From positions 161,103 to 225,102 of the forward strand of contig NZ_LLZN01000056.1 in the NCBI RefSeq assembly GCF_001509795.1: a stretch of DNA of 64,000 bases, read 5' to 3'. Both the position numbers and the translations under genes were made by a program. The notes below the pieces were generated by a model. That model did not search any database and was not told the origin of the DNA. It saw nothing but the letters and a program-made list of their open reading frames with translations. This document shows, in pieces, positions 8,983 through 23,011 of the stretch. This DNA comes from Streptomyces sp. NRRL WC-3605 (GTDB lineage: Bacteria > Actinomycetota > Actinomycetes > Streptomycetales > Streptomycetaceae). The stretch's first letter is position 1, and every line of letters starts with the position of its first letter.

Positions 8983-10584
8983 TCAGGCGGAGACGCGGGG
9001 CTCCACGGCCTCCCGCGGCTTGGGCAGCTCCACCGGCGGCGCCTCGCACTGCATGACGCGGGGCAGACGCAGCGCCATCGCGGCCCCGAGCAGCAGCAGA
9101 CCGGCGCTGACGAGGAGCGTCACATGCAGCCCGTGCACGAAGGAGTCCCGGGCCGCGTGCCGCAGGGCCAGGCCCGCGTGTCCGCCGAGCTGCGCGGCGA
9201 CCTCGTAGGCCTCGCCCAGGGAGTGCGAGGCGGACGAGGAGGCGGACGCGGGTACGCCGTCGACGCGGGTGAGGCCGGGAGCGTAGGCGGCGTTCATCAC
9301 GCTGCCGAGCAGCGCGATCCCGATGCCGGCGCCGAGCTGGTAGGACGTCTCGCCGATGGCCGCCGCGCCGCCGGACTGCTCCTGCGGCGCCTCGGAGAGC
9401 ATCGACTCGTACGCCCCGAAGAGCGTGGTCTCCAGCCCGAAGCCGAGCAGGAGGAAGCCGGCGACCATGAGCGCGGAGTTGTCGGTCCGTCCCATGAACG
9501 TCAGCAGCACCACGGCGGCGGCCGTCAGGCAGAAGCCGAAGCACACCATCGCGCGTGGCCCGAAGCGGCGCAGCATCCGCGCCCCCGCGAGCCCGGCCGC
9601 CATCGCGGCGAAGGTCAGCGGGAGCAGCCGCAGCCCGGTCTCCAGCGGGGACAGCCCGAGGACCAGCTGGAGGTACTGCGCGGCGATCAGTTCGAGGCCG
9701 ACCAGGGCGAGCATGGCCAGCACGATGCACCCGACGGAGGTGCTGAACGCGGGCCGCGCGAACATCCGGAGGTCCACCAGTGGATACGTCCGCCGCCGCT
9801 GACGTCGCCCGAAGAGGACCAGCAGGACCGCGCCGGTCAGGAGCGGTGCCAGGGTGAGCGCGCTGACGACGGGCTCCCCGCCGCCGAGCCGTTTGACGCC
9901 CAGTACGACGCCGAACAGTCCGGCCGCCGCCATGAGGGCGCCGACGACGTCCCAGGGGCCCCGGCCGTCGCCCTTCGACTCGGGCAGAAGCAGGCGTCCC
10001 ACCGGCAGGCTGACCAGCATCAGCGGGATGTTCACGAGGAAGACCGAGCCCCACCAGAAGTGCTCCAGCAGGAACCCGCCGAGCAGGGGCCCGACCGCCG
10101 CGCCCACGGCGGCGACGGCGCTCCAGATGCCGATGGCGAGGGCGCGTTCACGCCGGTCGGGGAAGACCTGGCGCAGGATGGACAGGGTGGCCGGCATGAT
10201 CATGGCGCCACCGACGCCGAGCAGCGCGCGGGCGAGGATCAGCACCTGTGGATCGTGGGCGAGGGCGGCGAGCCCCGAGGCGAGGCCGAAGAGGCCGTAC
10301 CCCAGCAGCAGCACGCGTCTGCGGCCCACCCGGTCGCCGAGCGTGCCGAAGAGGATCAGCAGCGAGGCGCAGACGAGCGGGTAGATGTCGACGATCCAGA
10401 GCAGTTCTATCGCGCCGGGCCGGAGGTCCTCGGTGACGGCGGGAACCGCCACGTGGAGGACGGTGGCGTCGACGGCGACCAGCAGCAGGCTGACGCAGAG
10501 GACGACGAGGACGACCCAGCGGTTGGCACCGGCCCCGGCCGCCCGACGGCGCAGCGCAGCGGCGGCCGTGGTCGTCCCGGACAT
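8983..10584 (-). CDS. DHA2-family (14-helix) MFS drug exporter
   Basis: 533 residues, start ATG at 10584 after GGGAGG (7 nt). About 14 hydrophobic segments. Motif A-like GDRVGRRRVLLLGYGLFGL and the N-terminal VAVDATVLHVAVPAVTEDL are diagnostic of the EmrB/QacA DHA2 group; GRALLGVGGAMIMPATLSI-type motif C sequence is also present. Likely a proton-driven exporter of lipophilic or cationic compounds in the cytoplasmic membrane; the substrate is not deducible. No adjacent TetR-type repressor, so its regulation is unclear. Confidence 0.88.
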   Translation of the reverse strand: MSGTTTAAAALRRRAAGAGANRWVVLVVLCVSLLLVAVDATVLHVAVPAVTEDLRPGAIELLWIVDIYPLVCASLLILFGTLGDRVGRRRVLLLGYGLFGLASGLAALAHDPQVLILARALLGVGGAMIMPATLSILRQVFPDRRERALAIGIWSAVAAVGAAVGPLLGGFLLEHFWWGSVFLVNIPLMLVSLPVGRLLLPESKGDGRGPWDVVGALMAAAGLFGVVLGVKRLGGGEPVVSALTLAPLLTGAVLLVLFGRRQRRRTYPLVDLRMFARPAFSTSVGCIVLAMLALVGLELIAAQYLQLVLGLSPLETGLRLLPLTFAAMAAGLAGARMLRRFGPRAMVCFGFCLTAAAVVLLTFMGRTDNSALMVAGFLLLGFGLETTLFGAYESMLSEAPQEQSGGAAAIGETSYQLGAGIGIALLGSVMNAAYAPGLTRVDGVPASASSSASHSLGEAYEVAAQLGGHAGLALRHAARDSFVHGLHVTLLVSAGLLLLGAAMALRLPRVMQCEAPPVELPKPREAVEPRVSA

Positions 10585-11039
10585 GTACGTACCTCCCAGA
10601 TGTTCCCTCGCCCCGGCGGGCTCACGGGGTGGGGACTCCCCGAGACTCGGCCGGAGTAAGCGGTGTCTCCGGCCCGCGCGACGAAGGGCGAGTGACTCGT
10701 CAGAGTACGCGAGTCCGCGCGGGGGCCGAGTGGCGGACCTCTCAGAGCTCCGCCCGACACCTGTGGCGTACGCCACACCACCGGCCGTATCCCACCCCCG
10801 TCCGGCCCACCCCGGAGGGTGATCGGCGGGCAAAGGTCACCCGAGGCTCCGATGAACGAATTCATAAGACGCGAATAACAAAGGGCCGCGGCGATCAATG
10901 GAATTGAAGGAAAGAGCGGCGGCTGATTGGCGATTCACAGGAATTGAAGGCCGCGCTGAGAGGAATGCCACATCACATCGTCATCACAAAGACGGGGAAT
11001 CGCCGTTGTACCGCGCTCACTCGCTGTAACGTCGATTGG
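10585..11039. other. Divergent promoter region, MFS exporter / PAP2
   Basis: 455 nt between divergent genes, with a locally AT-rich part (about 10850-11000) unusual for this window. It contains the putative leaderless promoter of the PAP2 gene. No credible gene seen. Confidence 0.5.
11006..11032 (+). promoter_or_regulatory. Putative promoter of a leaderless PAP2 transcript
   Basis: TTGTAC at 11006-11011 and TAACGT at 11027-11032 are separated by 15 nt. The -10-like hexamer ends 7 nt before the GTG at 11040, which has no ribosome site, so transcription would start at or next to the start codon. Inferred from spacing. Confidence 0.4.
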
Positions 11040-12065
11040 GTGTGTACCGAACCGAAGCTGACCCGTCTGGACCGGGTCTTCGCCAGGCTGGACCGGGAGC
11101 CCGAACGCCCGGCCCACATCGATGTGCCGCGGATGACCCCGCACCGGGTCGTGCTCTTCGCGGCGGCCCTCGCCTTCTACGGGGCCATCGTGTGGGCCGT
11201 CGTCGTCACCTCGTGGCTGGTCCGGCTGGACTGGCAGGTCATGTTCTTCCGTCCGTACCAGCAGTGGGCCGAGATCCACGCCTTCGTCGACTACTACGTG
11301 GTGCTGGGCCAGCGCGGCCCCACCGCCGTGATGGTCGCCGCGTGGCTGGGCTGGCGCTCCTGGCGGCAGCACACCCTGCGTCCGCTGCTCGCGCTCGGCG
11401 TCTCCCTGCTGTTGCTGAACGTGACCGTGGGCGCCGCCAAGCTGGGCATGGGGCGTCTGGGGCCGCACTACGCGACCGAGATCGGCTCGAACGAGATGTG
11501 GCTCGGCGGCGATATATTTCCGAGCGGTCACACCGCGAACGCCGTGGTCACGTGGGGCATCCTCGCCTATCTGGCCTCCACCCCCAGAGCCCGCCGCTGG
11601 CTGTCCGCCCTGTCGGCGGTGACCTCGCTGGGCGTCGGCATGTCCACCGTCTACCTCGGCACGCACTGGCTGAGCGACGTGGTGCTCGGCTGGACCGCCG
11701 GCCTGCTGATCCTGCTCGCCCTGCCCTGGTTCGAGCCGCTGATCGCCCGCGCCGAGACCTGGCTGCTCGACCTGCGCGACCGCTGGCGGGAGCGCCGGGC
11801 CGCCGGAGCGGCCGTGCCGGTCACACCGGTCGAGGCCCCGGTACGGCTCCCCGCGCGCCCCACCGCCGTGGAGGAGGAGGTCGCGGCCCGGGAAACCGGC
11901 CTTCCGTCCCGTTCCCCCCGGGCGCCGGTCTATCTGGCGCCCGGCCCGCACACCGCCCGCGCCGAGCGCGCTCCTGGGACGCCGACCGGCAGCCGCCGGC
12001 CGCCGCACACGGAGCGCACCACGCGCGGCGCCACCTCCACGGCCCGCCCGGTGACGGGCGGCTGA
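11040..12065 (+). CDS. PAP2 superfamily phosphatase, integral membrane
   Basis: 341 residues from GTG 11040; in-frame upstream codons exist but none has a ribosome site. About six membrane helices. The PAP2 signature is readable in order: KLGMGRLGP (motif 1 variant), FPSGHTANAV (motif 2) and STVYLGTHWLSDVVLG (motif 3, catalytic His and Asp). By family it dephosphorylates a lipid phosphate such as phosphatidate or undecaprenyl pyrophosphate at the membrane; which one is unknown. After the last helix (about residue 245) a roughly 95-residue Pro/Arg/Thr-rich cytoplasmic tail follows, probably disordered. It is followed by a strong bidirectional terminator. Confidence 0.85.
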   Translation: MCTEPKLTRLDRVFARLDREPERPAHIDVPRMTPHRVVLFAAALAFYGAIVWAVVVTSWLVRLDWQVMFFRPYQQWAEIHAFVDYYVVLGQRGPTAVMVAAWLGWRSWRQHTLRPLLALGVSLLLLNVTVGAAKLGMGRLGPHYATEIGSNEMWLGGDIFPSGHTANAVVTWGILAYLASTPRARRWLSALSAVTSLGVGMSTVYLGTHWLSDVVLGWTAGLLILLALPWFEPLIARAETWLLDLRDRWRERRAAGAAVPVTPVEAPVRLPARPTAVEEEVAARETGLPSRSPRAPVYLAPGPHTARAERAPGTPTGSRRPPHTERTTRGATSTARPVTGG

Positions 12066-12117
12066 CACCCCGGCTCACACCCCGGCGGCGTCCGGTACAC
12101 ACACATGACGCCCCGCG

Positions 12118-12168
12118 GCACGCAGAAGGCCCCGGCTCCCTCCTCGGGAGCCGGGGCCTTCTGCGTGC
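12118..12168. terminator. Bidirectional intrinsic terminator
   Basis: Perfect 23-bp stem (left arm 12118-12140, right arm 12146-12168) with a TCCTC loop, between the convergent PAP2 and I78 genes. It ends one base before the I78 stop codon. Confidence 0.88.
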
Positions 12169-12384
12169 TCAGCCCTTCCAGGCCCGCACGACCTGGCCGT
12201 CCTTCACCTCGAAGTTCAGCCGTCCCGCGCGGTACTCCATCGTGATGATCGCCCCCGGCGGCAGCGCGCGCACCGTGGACCACCCTCGGGTCCGGGCGCG
12301 CCGCTCGGCTCCGTCGGCGTCGAGGCCGACGTAGGTGTCCGGGTCGTCCTGGGGTTCGGTGGGGGGATGCGGAATGGGTGCCAT
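12169..12384 (-). CDS. Small I78-type peptidase-inhibitor-like protein
   Basis: 71 residues from ATG 12384. The C-terminal half reads DGAERRARTRGWSTVRALPP then TMEYRAGRLNFEVKDGQVVR, matching the I78 family core (a VR-x-LPPG turn, a DYR/EYR strand, an RLN-x-x-xD strand). Typical I78 proteins are 70-110 residues. No signal peptide is visible, so an intracellular location is likely unless the start is wrong. Members fold as a small beta structure and may inhibit subtilisin- or chymotrypsin-like proteases. The two streptogrisin-like genes lie 8 kb away, so a link is speculative. The ribosome site is weak. Confidence 0.65.
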   Translation of the reverse strand: MAPIPHPPTEPQDDPDTYVGLDADGAERRARTRGWSTVRALPPGAIITMEYRAGRLNFEVKDGQVVRAWKG

Positions 12385-12854
12385 GCGGCCCACGCTAGGG
12401 CCTCGGCGCGGGATCGGGCCAGAGGGGCCGGCGGGGTGCGGTACCGCGCTCCCGGGCCGTCCGCGTCCTCTCGGAGTCACGCTTCTGTCACAGGCTCACG
12501 ACACGCGTGCCACTCACCGGAACGGCCGTGGAGGACACGATGGGCCGTCACACGAACGAGGGATTTCCGGCGCCCGCCGCAGGCATTCGAACGTAATTTC
12601 CGCGTGTCTCCGAAGGCCCTTGGGAAGGGGGCGCGAGAGTTCCGGCACAAGCGCCTCGGCACTCCTTTTCCCGGGATTTCGCGCGGGCTCCGGCAACCGG
12701 TTCCGCACGGAAAGTACATGGTTCTACCACAGAACCTCCGTACGCCCTCTGTCGCCGTACCGCCGACGCGAGCATCATGGCGTGAGCTCGCGTCGGCGCG
12801 TGCCGCGCGGGTTCAGTGGGCCCGGGGCACGGCGAGCGAAGGGGCGAGCGAGCG
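12385..12854. other. Divergent promoter region, I78 / ctaD
   Basis: 470 nt between divergent genes. No credible gene; long frames here lack ribosome sites and codon bias. A perfect AACCGGTT palindrome near 12695 is the only obvious element. Confidence 0.45.
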
Positions 12855-14540
<1,686 letters not shown>

Positions 14541-14969
14541 CCGCTAACCGGCTCTCGACGCTCAGATTGCCCTGCCGGGTCACGTAGGGGACGCGGGACG
14601 CCGACGGGTGGACGTCCATGTCGCCCGACACGACCCGCGCGTCCGCGTCCTCCGCCGTCACACTGGCGTAGGCGTCCCAGTGGCCCTCCGGCAGGACCAC
14701 ACTGCTGGGCAGGGCCGCGCGCAGCCGGCCCCGGGTGGCCGGGGCGAGCGGGAGGATCACCTCCTCGGGTCCCTCGCGGTGGCGCAGCACCAGATGGGCC
14801 GTGGCGTTCGCGTCGGGGGCGGTGACGTCGAACGTCAGCCCACCGGCCGAGTCGGCGATGCAGTCGGCGCGCAGAGGCGCGGCCTGCGGCACGGTCGTCA
14901 TGCGCTGCGGTTCCTCCTCGGCTCGGGGCTACGTCGGTTGGACCCGCGATGCCGCCGTTCGGTTGCCCC

Positions 14970-16262
14970 TCAGGGCCGGTACGGCAGCTGCGGCACCTCG
15001 AAGCACGTGCGGTTCATGTCTCCCTGGGAGACCCAGCCCCGGCCGTCCTCCCAGCGGGCCACCGACAGACAGGCGCGGCGGCTCTTCGGCGGCTCGGGCA
15101 GCCGCTCGAACACGACGGGGAGCAGCAGCCCGCCCGCGGTGAATCCCTGACTGCGGTTCATGTGGTCGTCCACGCATGCGCGGGTGACGCCCCGTGCCGC
15201 GCACGCCTTCGCCGCCTCGGTGAACCACCGGGCCGCCGCCCAGCCCTCCAGCTGCCACTGGGAGTGCGTGGGGAGCCCCTTCGTCGCGTCCCGGAACTCG
15301 CGTACGGCGGGGTGGCCGGTGTCCTCGAAGTTGCGGGAGGAGCCGGTCGCCCACAGGGCGTTGCGGCAGCGCGGGGCGTCCTTGTAGTCCTCGGCGACGG
15401 TGGACGTCCAGTTCTGCACATTGGTGACCTTGGCGGTGACGTCGGCGCCGACGTCGTCCATCGCCTCGCACAGCTGGGCGTTGCCGTGCCCGTCGACGGC
15501 GTCGAAGACCAGGTCGGCGCCCTGCTCCTTCAGATCGGCCGCGGCCGCGCGGAAGTTGGGCAGCGCGAAGTCGACCTGCTCGGTGACCACCTTGTAGCCC
15601 TCGGCCCGCAGACCGCGTTCCACGAGCCGGGCGTAGGCGGCGGACGCGGGCTGGTTGTACGACACGACGGCGGCCGTGCGGGCGCCGTGCTCGCGCTTGA
15701 AGTAGCGGTAGACCTCGGTGCCGCCGTACTGCGTGCCGTCCCAGCCGGTCGTGCCGTCGCGGGGCGCGAGGCCGCCGTAGATGCCGTACAGGTGCGGGTA
15801 GGTGTCGTAGGCGGCCCCGATGGGCTGGCCCCCGATGTCGGGCACGCCCGCGCGGGAGACGCGCGGGGCGCCCGCGTAGTCGAGTGCCGTGGTGGCGACC
15901 AGGGCGACCACCTCGTCCTCGTCGACGAGGCGGTGCACGCACTCGTTGTTGCCGACGCCGCTGCCGCCGTCGTCGCACAGCCGTGCCTCGACCCGGCGGC
16001 CGTCGACGCCGCCGCGTGCGTTGAGCCGGTCGAACCAGGCCCGGGCGCCGTCGCGCGGCCCGGTGAAGGCGCTGCCGCCGACGGGGCTGGTGGCGCTGGT
16101 GATGATGCCGACGCGGATCGGGGCGCGGTCGGCCGGGCGGGAGGACCCGTCCCGGTCGCGGTGGCCGAAGTCGCTCTCCGGCAGCCGGCTGCCGCAGGCG
16201 GTCCCGAGGGCCAGCACCATCACGGCGATCGCCGCCTCAGCACCCCGGGACCGGCGACCCAT
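14970..16262 (-). CDS. Branched-chain amino-acid-type ABC transporter substrate-binding lipoprotein
   Basis: 430 residues. Signal peptide with lipobox LGTAC (Cys about residue 23), then a Ser/Asp/Arg-rich linker and a type I periplasmic-binding-protein fold of the LivK/Peripla_BP_6 group: IRVGIITSATSPVGGSAFTG, ARAWFDRLNARGGVDGRR, GNNECVHRLVDEDEVVALVA. It would be tethered outside the membrane and deliver ligand to the LivHMG/LivF transporter, encoded divergently at 17417-20877; the ligand (amino acid, amide, urea or aromatic acid) is not deducible. Its start lies 26 nt inside the 3' end of the upstream lipoprotein gene, implying co-transcription and translational coupling. Confidence 0.85.
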   Translation of the reverse strand: MGRRSRGAEAAIAVMVLALGTACGSRLPESDFGHRDRDGSSRPADRAPIRVGIITSATSPVGGSAFTGPRDGARAWFDRLNARGGVDGRRVEARLCDDGGSGVGNNECVHRLVDEDEVVALVATTALDYAGAPRVSRAGVPDIGGQPIGAAYDTYPHLYGIYGGLAPRDGTTGWDGTQYGGTEVYRYFKREHGARTAAVVSYNQPASAAYARLVERGLRAEGYKVVTEQVDFALPNFRAAAADLKEQGADLVFDAVDGHGNAQLCEAMDDVGADVTAKVTNVQNWTSTVAEDYKDAPRCRNALWATGSSRNFEDTGHPAVREFRDATKGLPTHSQWQLEGWAAARWFTEAAKACAARGVTRACVDDHMNRSQGFTAGGLLLPVVFERLPEPPKSRRACLSVARWEDGRGWVSQGDMNRTCFEVPQLPYRP

Positions 16263-16788
16263 TGCCGCTCATCCGGACCAGCGCGCACAGCGTCTTCGTG
16301 GACACCTTCCAGGTGCCGTCCTGCTCCACGGCGGTCCCGGACGCGTCCGGCAGCGCGGTGGTCCCCTTCAGGGTCAGGTCGTACGTCACGTTCGCCTCGG
16401 TCGGCGAGGTGAACTCGACCTTCGAGACCTTCGCCTGGACCTGACCGCCGCGCTCGTCGCCGCCGAACGCCCGCAGGACCGGTGCCATCCGGTCGCCGTT
16501 CTCCAGGACGGCCTGCTTGTCCTCCAGGGACGTCTTCGGGTCGAAGAACTTCTGCCAGTTCTGTTTGATCTCCGTCGTCGCGGCCTGGACGTCGGCGGGG
16601 GCGGTGGCAGCCGGCGACCCTCCGGTCCGTTCGGCGGTGGGTGACGACGGGGTCGGGCTGCCGCCGCCTCCGTCGTCGTCGCCGCACGCCGCGAGGGCCG
16701 GACCCAGGACGAGGAGCAGGGCGGCGGCGACCGCCGTCCCCCGTCCCCTGCGGGTGCCGCTGTGCCTGAGGTCGCTCCCGAGAACCAT
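16237..16788 (-). CDS. Hypothetical lipoprotein in the transporter operon
   Basis: 183 residues from ATG 16788 (a GTG four codons upstream is an alternative). Signal peptide with Arg-rich start, VAAALLLVLGPALAAC lipobox and a Gly/Asp run, then a Ser/Thr/Pro linker. From about residue 70 comes a compact domain with IKQNWQKFFDPKTSLEDKQAVLENG and repeated beta strands (VSKVEFTSPTEANVTYDLTL; TWKVSTKTLCALV). The shape resembles low-molecular-weight actinobacterial lipoproteins with NTF2-like folds; function unknown. It precedes and overlaps the substrate-binding lipoprotein, so it may act with that receptor. Confidence 0.75.
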   Translation of the reverse strand: MVLGSDLRHSGTRRGRGTAVAAALLLVLGPALAACGDDDGGGGSPTPSSPTAERTGGSPAATAPADVQAATTEIKQNWQKFFDPKTSLEDKQAVLENGDRMAPVLRAFGGDERGGQVQAKVSKVEFTSPTEANVTYDLTLKGTTALPDASGTAVEQDGTWKVSTKTLCALVRMSGNGSPVPGC

Positions 16789-16943
16789 CTGGCTCACCAC
16801 CGGGGTGTCGATCCGGGCCGTGGACGCCCGGTGCTTTCAGGGTCGGCTTGCACGAGGCATAGTGCAAGCCATTGGCTGACATGGACAGGCACGTGCGTGG
16901 AAAGCCGGCGCATGCACACCGAGGCGACGTGTGGGAGCCAGCG

Positions 16944-17417
16944 ATGCGGACGACGCGACTGCGGACCGTGCACCCCCTCCTGTGGGCCGGCTGGGCCGCG
17001 CTCGCCGCGGGCGCGGTGCTCTGTGTCATCGGCTGGTACGGCGTCTCCGGCGAGCGGTTCGCCGAGCGGCAGCTGCCGTATCTCGCCTCCTGCACGGTGC
17101 CCGGCGCGGCGCTGATCGTCGCCGGCGCGGTACTGCTCGCTCACGGACGGGGCGCGCTCGCGGCCGCGCGCGTGGAGGAGCTGTACGGCCTGCTGGTCGC
17201 CGCCGGGCCGGACGACACCGAGCGGGACACGCCGGCGGCGGCGCCGCTCGCGGTCAGCGGAAAGCTGCTGATGGTGCCCGGTGGCACCCTGTGGCACCGC
17301 GCGGACTGCCCGCTGGTCGCCGGGAAGGCGGAGGCCGTGCCGGTGGACGCCGGGCTGATGCGCGGCGGGGACCTGAGCCCCTGCCCGATCTGTGAGCCCG
17401 CCGAAGCGGACGACTGA
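16944..17417 (+). CDS. Two-helix membrane protein with C-terminal Cys/His motif
   Basis: 157 residues, ATG 16944 after GGGAG. Two membrane helices (about 14-36 and 55-75, WAALAAGAVLCVIGWYGV; VPGAALIVAGAVLLAHG) are followed by a cytoplasmic region. It ends with WHRADCPLVAGKAEAVPV and SPCPICEP, a His-x3-Cys plus CxxC arrangement reminiscent of the Ada-type zinc site (YHxxxC...PCxxC). The family is not one I can name. Its TGA overlaps the ATG of the LivHMG gene by one base (TGATG), so the two are co-translated and it is probably a transporter-associated subunit or sensor. Zinc binding is inference. Confidence 0.7.
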   Translation: MRTTRLRTVHPLLWAGWAALAAGAVLCVIGWYGVSGERFAERQLPYLASCTVPGAALIVAGAVLLAHGRGALAAARVEELYGLLVAAGPDDTERDTPAAAPLAVSGKLLMVPGGTLWHRADCPLVAGKAEAVPVDAGLMRGGDLSPCPICEPAEADD

Positions 17418-20196
17418 TGTCCGGCCTGACCTACGACCTCACGCTGGCCGGTCTGTCCGTCGGTGCCGCCGCCGCGCTCACCGGGATCGGGCTGGTCGTC
17501 ACCTACCGGGCGACCGGCGTGCTGAACTTCGCGCACGGCGCGATCGCCATGGTGTGCGCGTACGGGCTGCGGCAGTGCGTGGTGGAGTGGGGCTGGCCGC
17601 TGTGGGCGGGCGCGGTCGTCACGCTCCTGGTCCTCGCGCCCGGCATCGGGATGATCCTGGAACGACTGGTCTTCCGGCCCATGGCGATGGCCGGCAACGA
17701 CCCGGCGCGGACGCTGGTCGCCTCGATCGGCGTGTTCGTGCTGCTGGTCGGCGGGGCGGCGCTCTTGTGGGGCCAGGGCGCGCGGGACGACGCGCCGCGG
17801 CTCCTGCCGGCGGAGCCGTGGGGGCAGCTGGGGGCGGCCCTGGTGCTGGCGGCGGGCGTGGGCGCGGTCGTCCGCTGGACGCGTTTCGGCCGGGAGCTGC
17901 GGGCGGTCGTGGACGACCGGGAGCTGGCGGTCCTCGCGGGCGTCGACGCCGATCGGGTGGCGGCGGCCGGCTGGGCGTTCGGCGCGTTCACCGCAGGTCT
18001 GACCGGTGTGCTGCTCGCGCCGTCGGTGCGGCTGGACCCGTACGGGCTGCCCCTGCTGGTGATGGAGGTGGTGGCGGTCGCGGTGGCCGCGCGGATGCGG
18101 AGCCTGCCGGTGGCGGTCGCCGCGGCGCTGCTCATCGGCGTGGCCCAGAGCCAGCTGACGCGTCTGCACCCGTCGGGCCGGGCCGCTCCCCTGGTCCAGG
18201 CCGTCGGCACCAACCTGTTCGTGGTGGCGCTGCTGGTCGCGGCCCTGGCGCTGCCCCGGGTGGGCGGTCAGGACGCCGCACTCCCCCGTCGGGCGGCCGT
18301 GCGCCGGCCGGTCCCGGTGGGCGTTTGGATCGTGGCGGCCGTCCTCTTCCTGCTCCCGCTGGGTCTCGCGGGTACGGACCTGCATACGTCGGTGCAGGTG
18401 CCGGCCCTGGCGGTGGTGCTCCTCTCCCTCGTCGTCGTCACGGGCCGCGGCGGGCAGATCTCGCTCGGGCAGGCCGCCTACGCGGGCCTGGGCGCCCTCT
18501 TCACGGCCCTGCTGGCGGCAGGGCGCTTCCCGGGCCTGCCCCGGCTGCCGGAACTGGCGGCGTTGTTCGTGGCCGTGGTCCTGGTGGCCCCGCTGGGCCT
18601 CCTCACGGGCTGGCCGGCGATCAGCCGCCGGGGACTGGCGCTGGCGCTGGTCACGTTCGCGGTGGGCGTGGGCGTCAGCCGTTTCGTGTTCGCGCAGCCG
18701 TACGCGGTCTCCGGACTCTCCCTGGACCGCCCGGCCGGTTTCGACGACGACCGCGCCTACTACGTCCTCGAACTGGCGCTGCTGGCCGCCGCCCTGCTCG
18801 CGGTCCAACTGCTGCGCCGGGGCCGCGCCGGGCGGGCCCTGGCGGCGATGCGCGACCACGCGCCGGGGGCGTCGGCGGCGGGCGTACGGGTGCCGTCCCT
18901 GAAGCTGCTGGCGTTCGTCGCGGGCGCGGCCCTCGCGGCCCTGGGCGGCGGCATGCTCGGCATGGGGCTGCGCGCCTTCGACCCGGCCGCCTACGACCCC
19001 GTCCGCAGCCTGCTCTGGTTCGCCGCGGTGATGGTGCTGGGCGCCGACAGCACTCTCGGCGCGCTCGGTGCCGCCGCCCTTCTGGTGGGCCTCGACGCGG
19101 GCACCAGGGGCGGTCTCGCGGCGGCTCTGATCGGCATCCTGGCCGTCCTGGCGGGCCGTCTCCCGGGCGGCCTCCACGAGACACTGCGCACGGCGGCCCC
19201 AGGCCGGGTTCGGGCGCCCCGCCTGACACCCCTGGGCACCCGGACCCGGACCCGCCTGCGCCCGGCACCGGAGGGCCCCCCACCCCGGACTCCCCACCCG
19301 ACGGGCCTCACGGCGTGGCGGGGTGCCGGGGGGCCGGTGGCGGGTCCGACGACGCGGGCGGCCCCCAAACCCGGCCCACGGATCCGGAGACGGCTGCGCC
19401 CCGCAAAGGCGGCCACGGCGTCGCACGCCAAGTCCGCAGGGGCGGTGCGGGCGTCCGAGGGGGCCGCCTCGTCTTCTCTCCGACCGGCAGGGCCCCGCGC
19501 GCCGGACGTGCTCGAAGCGCGGGGACTGCGGGCCCGTTACGGCGGGTTCACCGCGCTGGGCGGTGTCAGCCTCGTCGTGCCATATGGCGGGATCACCGCG
19601 GTCGTGGGGCCCAACGGGGCGGGCAAGAGCACCCTCTTCCACTGCCTGGCCGGCACCCACCGTCCCGCCCGCGGACAGGTCCTCCTGGGCGCACGGGACG
19701 TCACGCGGCTGCCCGCCCACACCCGGACCCGGCTCGGTGTCGCCCGCACCTTCCAGCAGCTGGCCGTCTTCCCCTCCCTGACCGTGGCGGAGAACGTCCG
19801 CGTGGGCGCCGAGCAGGGCCGCGTCCGGGACCCGGCCGCCGTCGAGCGGGCCCTGCGGCTGCTCGGGCTGGACGGCCCGGTCCGCGCGCTGCCCGCCGCC
19901 GGGCTCCCCACCGGCACGCTCCGCCGGGTCGAGCTGGCCCGAGCGCTCGCCGGCGACCCGCGTGTCCTGCTGCTCGACGAGCCCGCCGCCGGACTCGACA
20001 CGGCGGAGGTCGCCGCGCTCGCCCGGATCCTGCGGGCCCTCGCCGCCGACGGGACGGCCCTGCTCGTCGTCGAGCACGACCTCGACCTGGTCGCGGACCT
20101 CGCCGACACGGTGCACGTCATGACGGCGGGCCGCATCGTCGCCTCCGGCCCGCCCGGCCGGGTGCTGGACGCGGCCGAGGCCCTGGAGGCGCCCGC

Positions 20197-20200
<4 letters not shown>
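17417..20200 (+). CDS. Fused LivH-LivM-LivG ABC transporter protein
   Basis: 927 residues containing three normally separate subunits. About residues 1-285: LivH-type permease (GVLNFAHGAIAMVCAYG, ERLVFRPM). About 295-590: LivM-type permease (VVVTGRGGQISLGQAAYAGLGA hallmark). About 590-690: Arg/Pro/Ala/Thr-rich linker. About 690-927: LivG-type ATPase with Walker A GPNGAGKST, Q-loop ARTFQQLAVFPSLTVAENV, signature-like region PTGTLRRVELARALAGDP (the usual LSGG reads LPTGTL), Walker B VLLLDEPAAGLD and H-loop VVEHDLDLV. It should form most of a branched-chain amino-acid-type importer, completed by LivF just downstream. The reading frame is continuous with no sign of frameshift artefact. ATG is coupled to the upstream gene. 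Confidence 0.9.
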
Positions 20201-21685
<1,485 letters not shown>

Positions 21686-21786
21686 CTAGGCAGCTCCTTG
21701 CGGCCGTCCCGGCGCGGCGCGTCCGACAACGGCCGGGCCCCACCCGGTCGGCGGACCGGGCGGGGCGCTCATCGGGCGTGCGCGGG

Positions 21787-23011
<1,225 letters not shown>

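Noticed and set aside
7714..10659. 981-codon plus-strand frame opposite gcdH and the MFS gene
   Set aside because: Shadow of two well-supported minus-strand genes.
10860..10965. Earlier TTG/ATG starts for the PAP2 gene
   Set aside because: No spaced ribosome site, the extra residues are unlike the family, and a -10-like hexamer lies 7 nt before the GTG at 11040.
17141..20116. Nearly 1,000-codon minus-strand frame opposite the LivHMG gene
   Set aside because: Shadow of a GC-rich gene: composition dominated by Arg, Gly, Gln, His and Pro, no motif, no ribosome site, and the plus-strand product is unmistakable.
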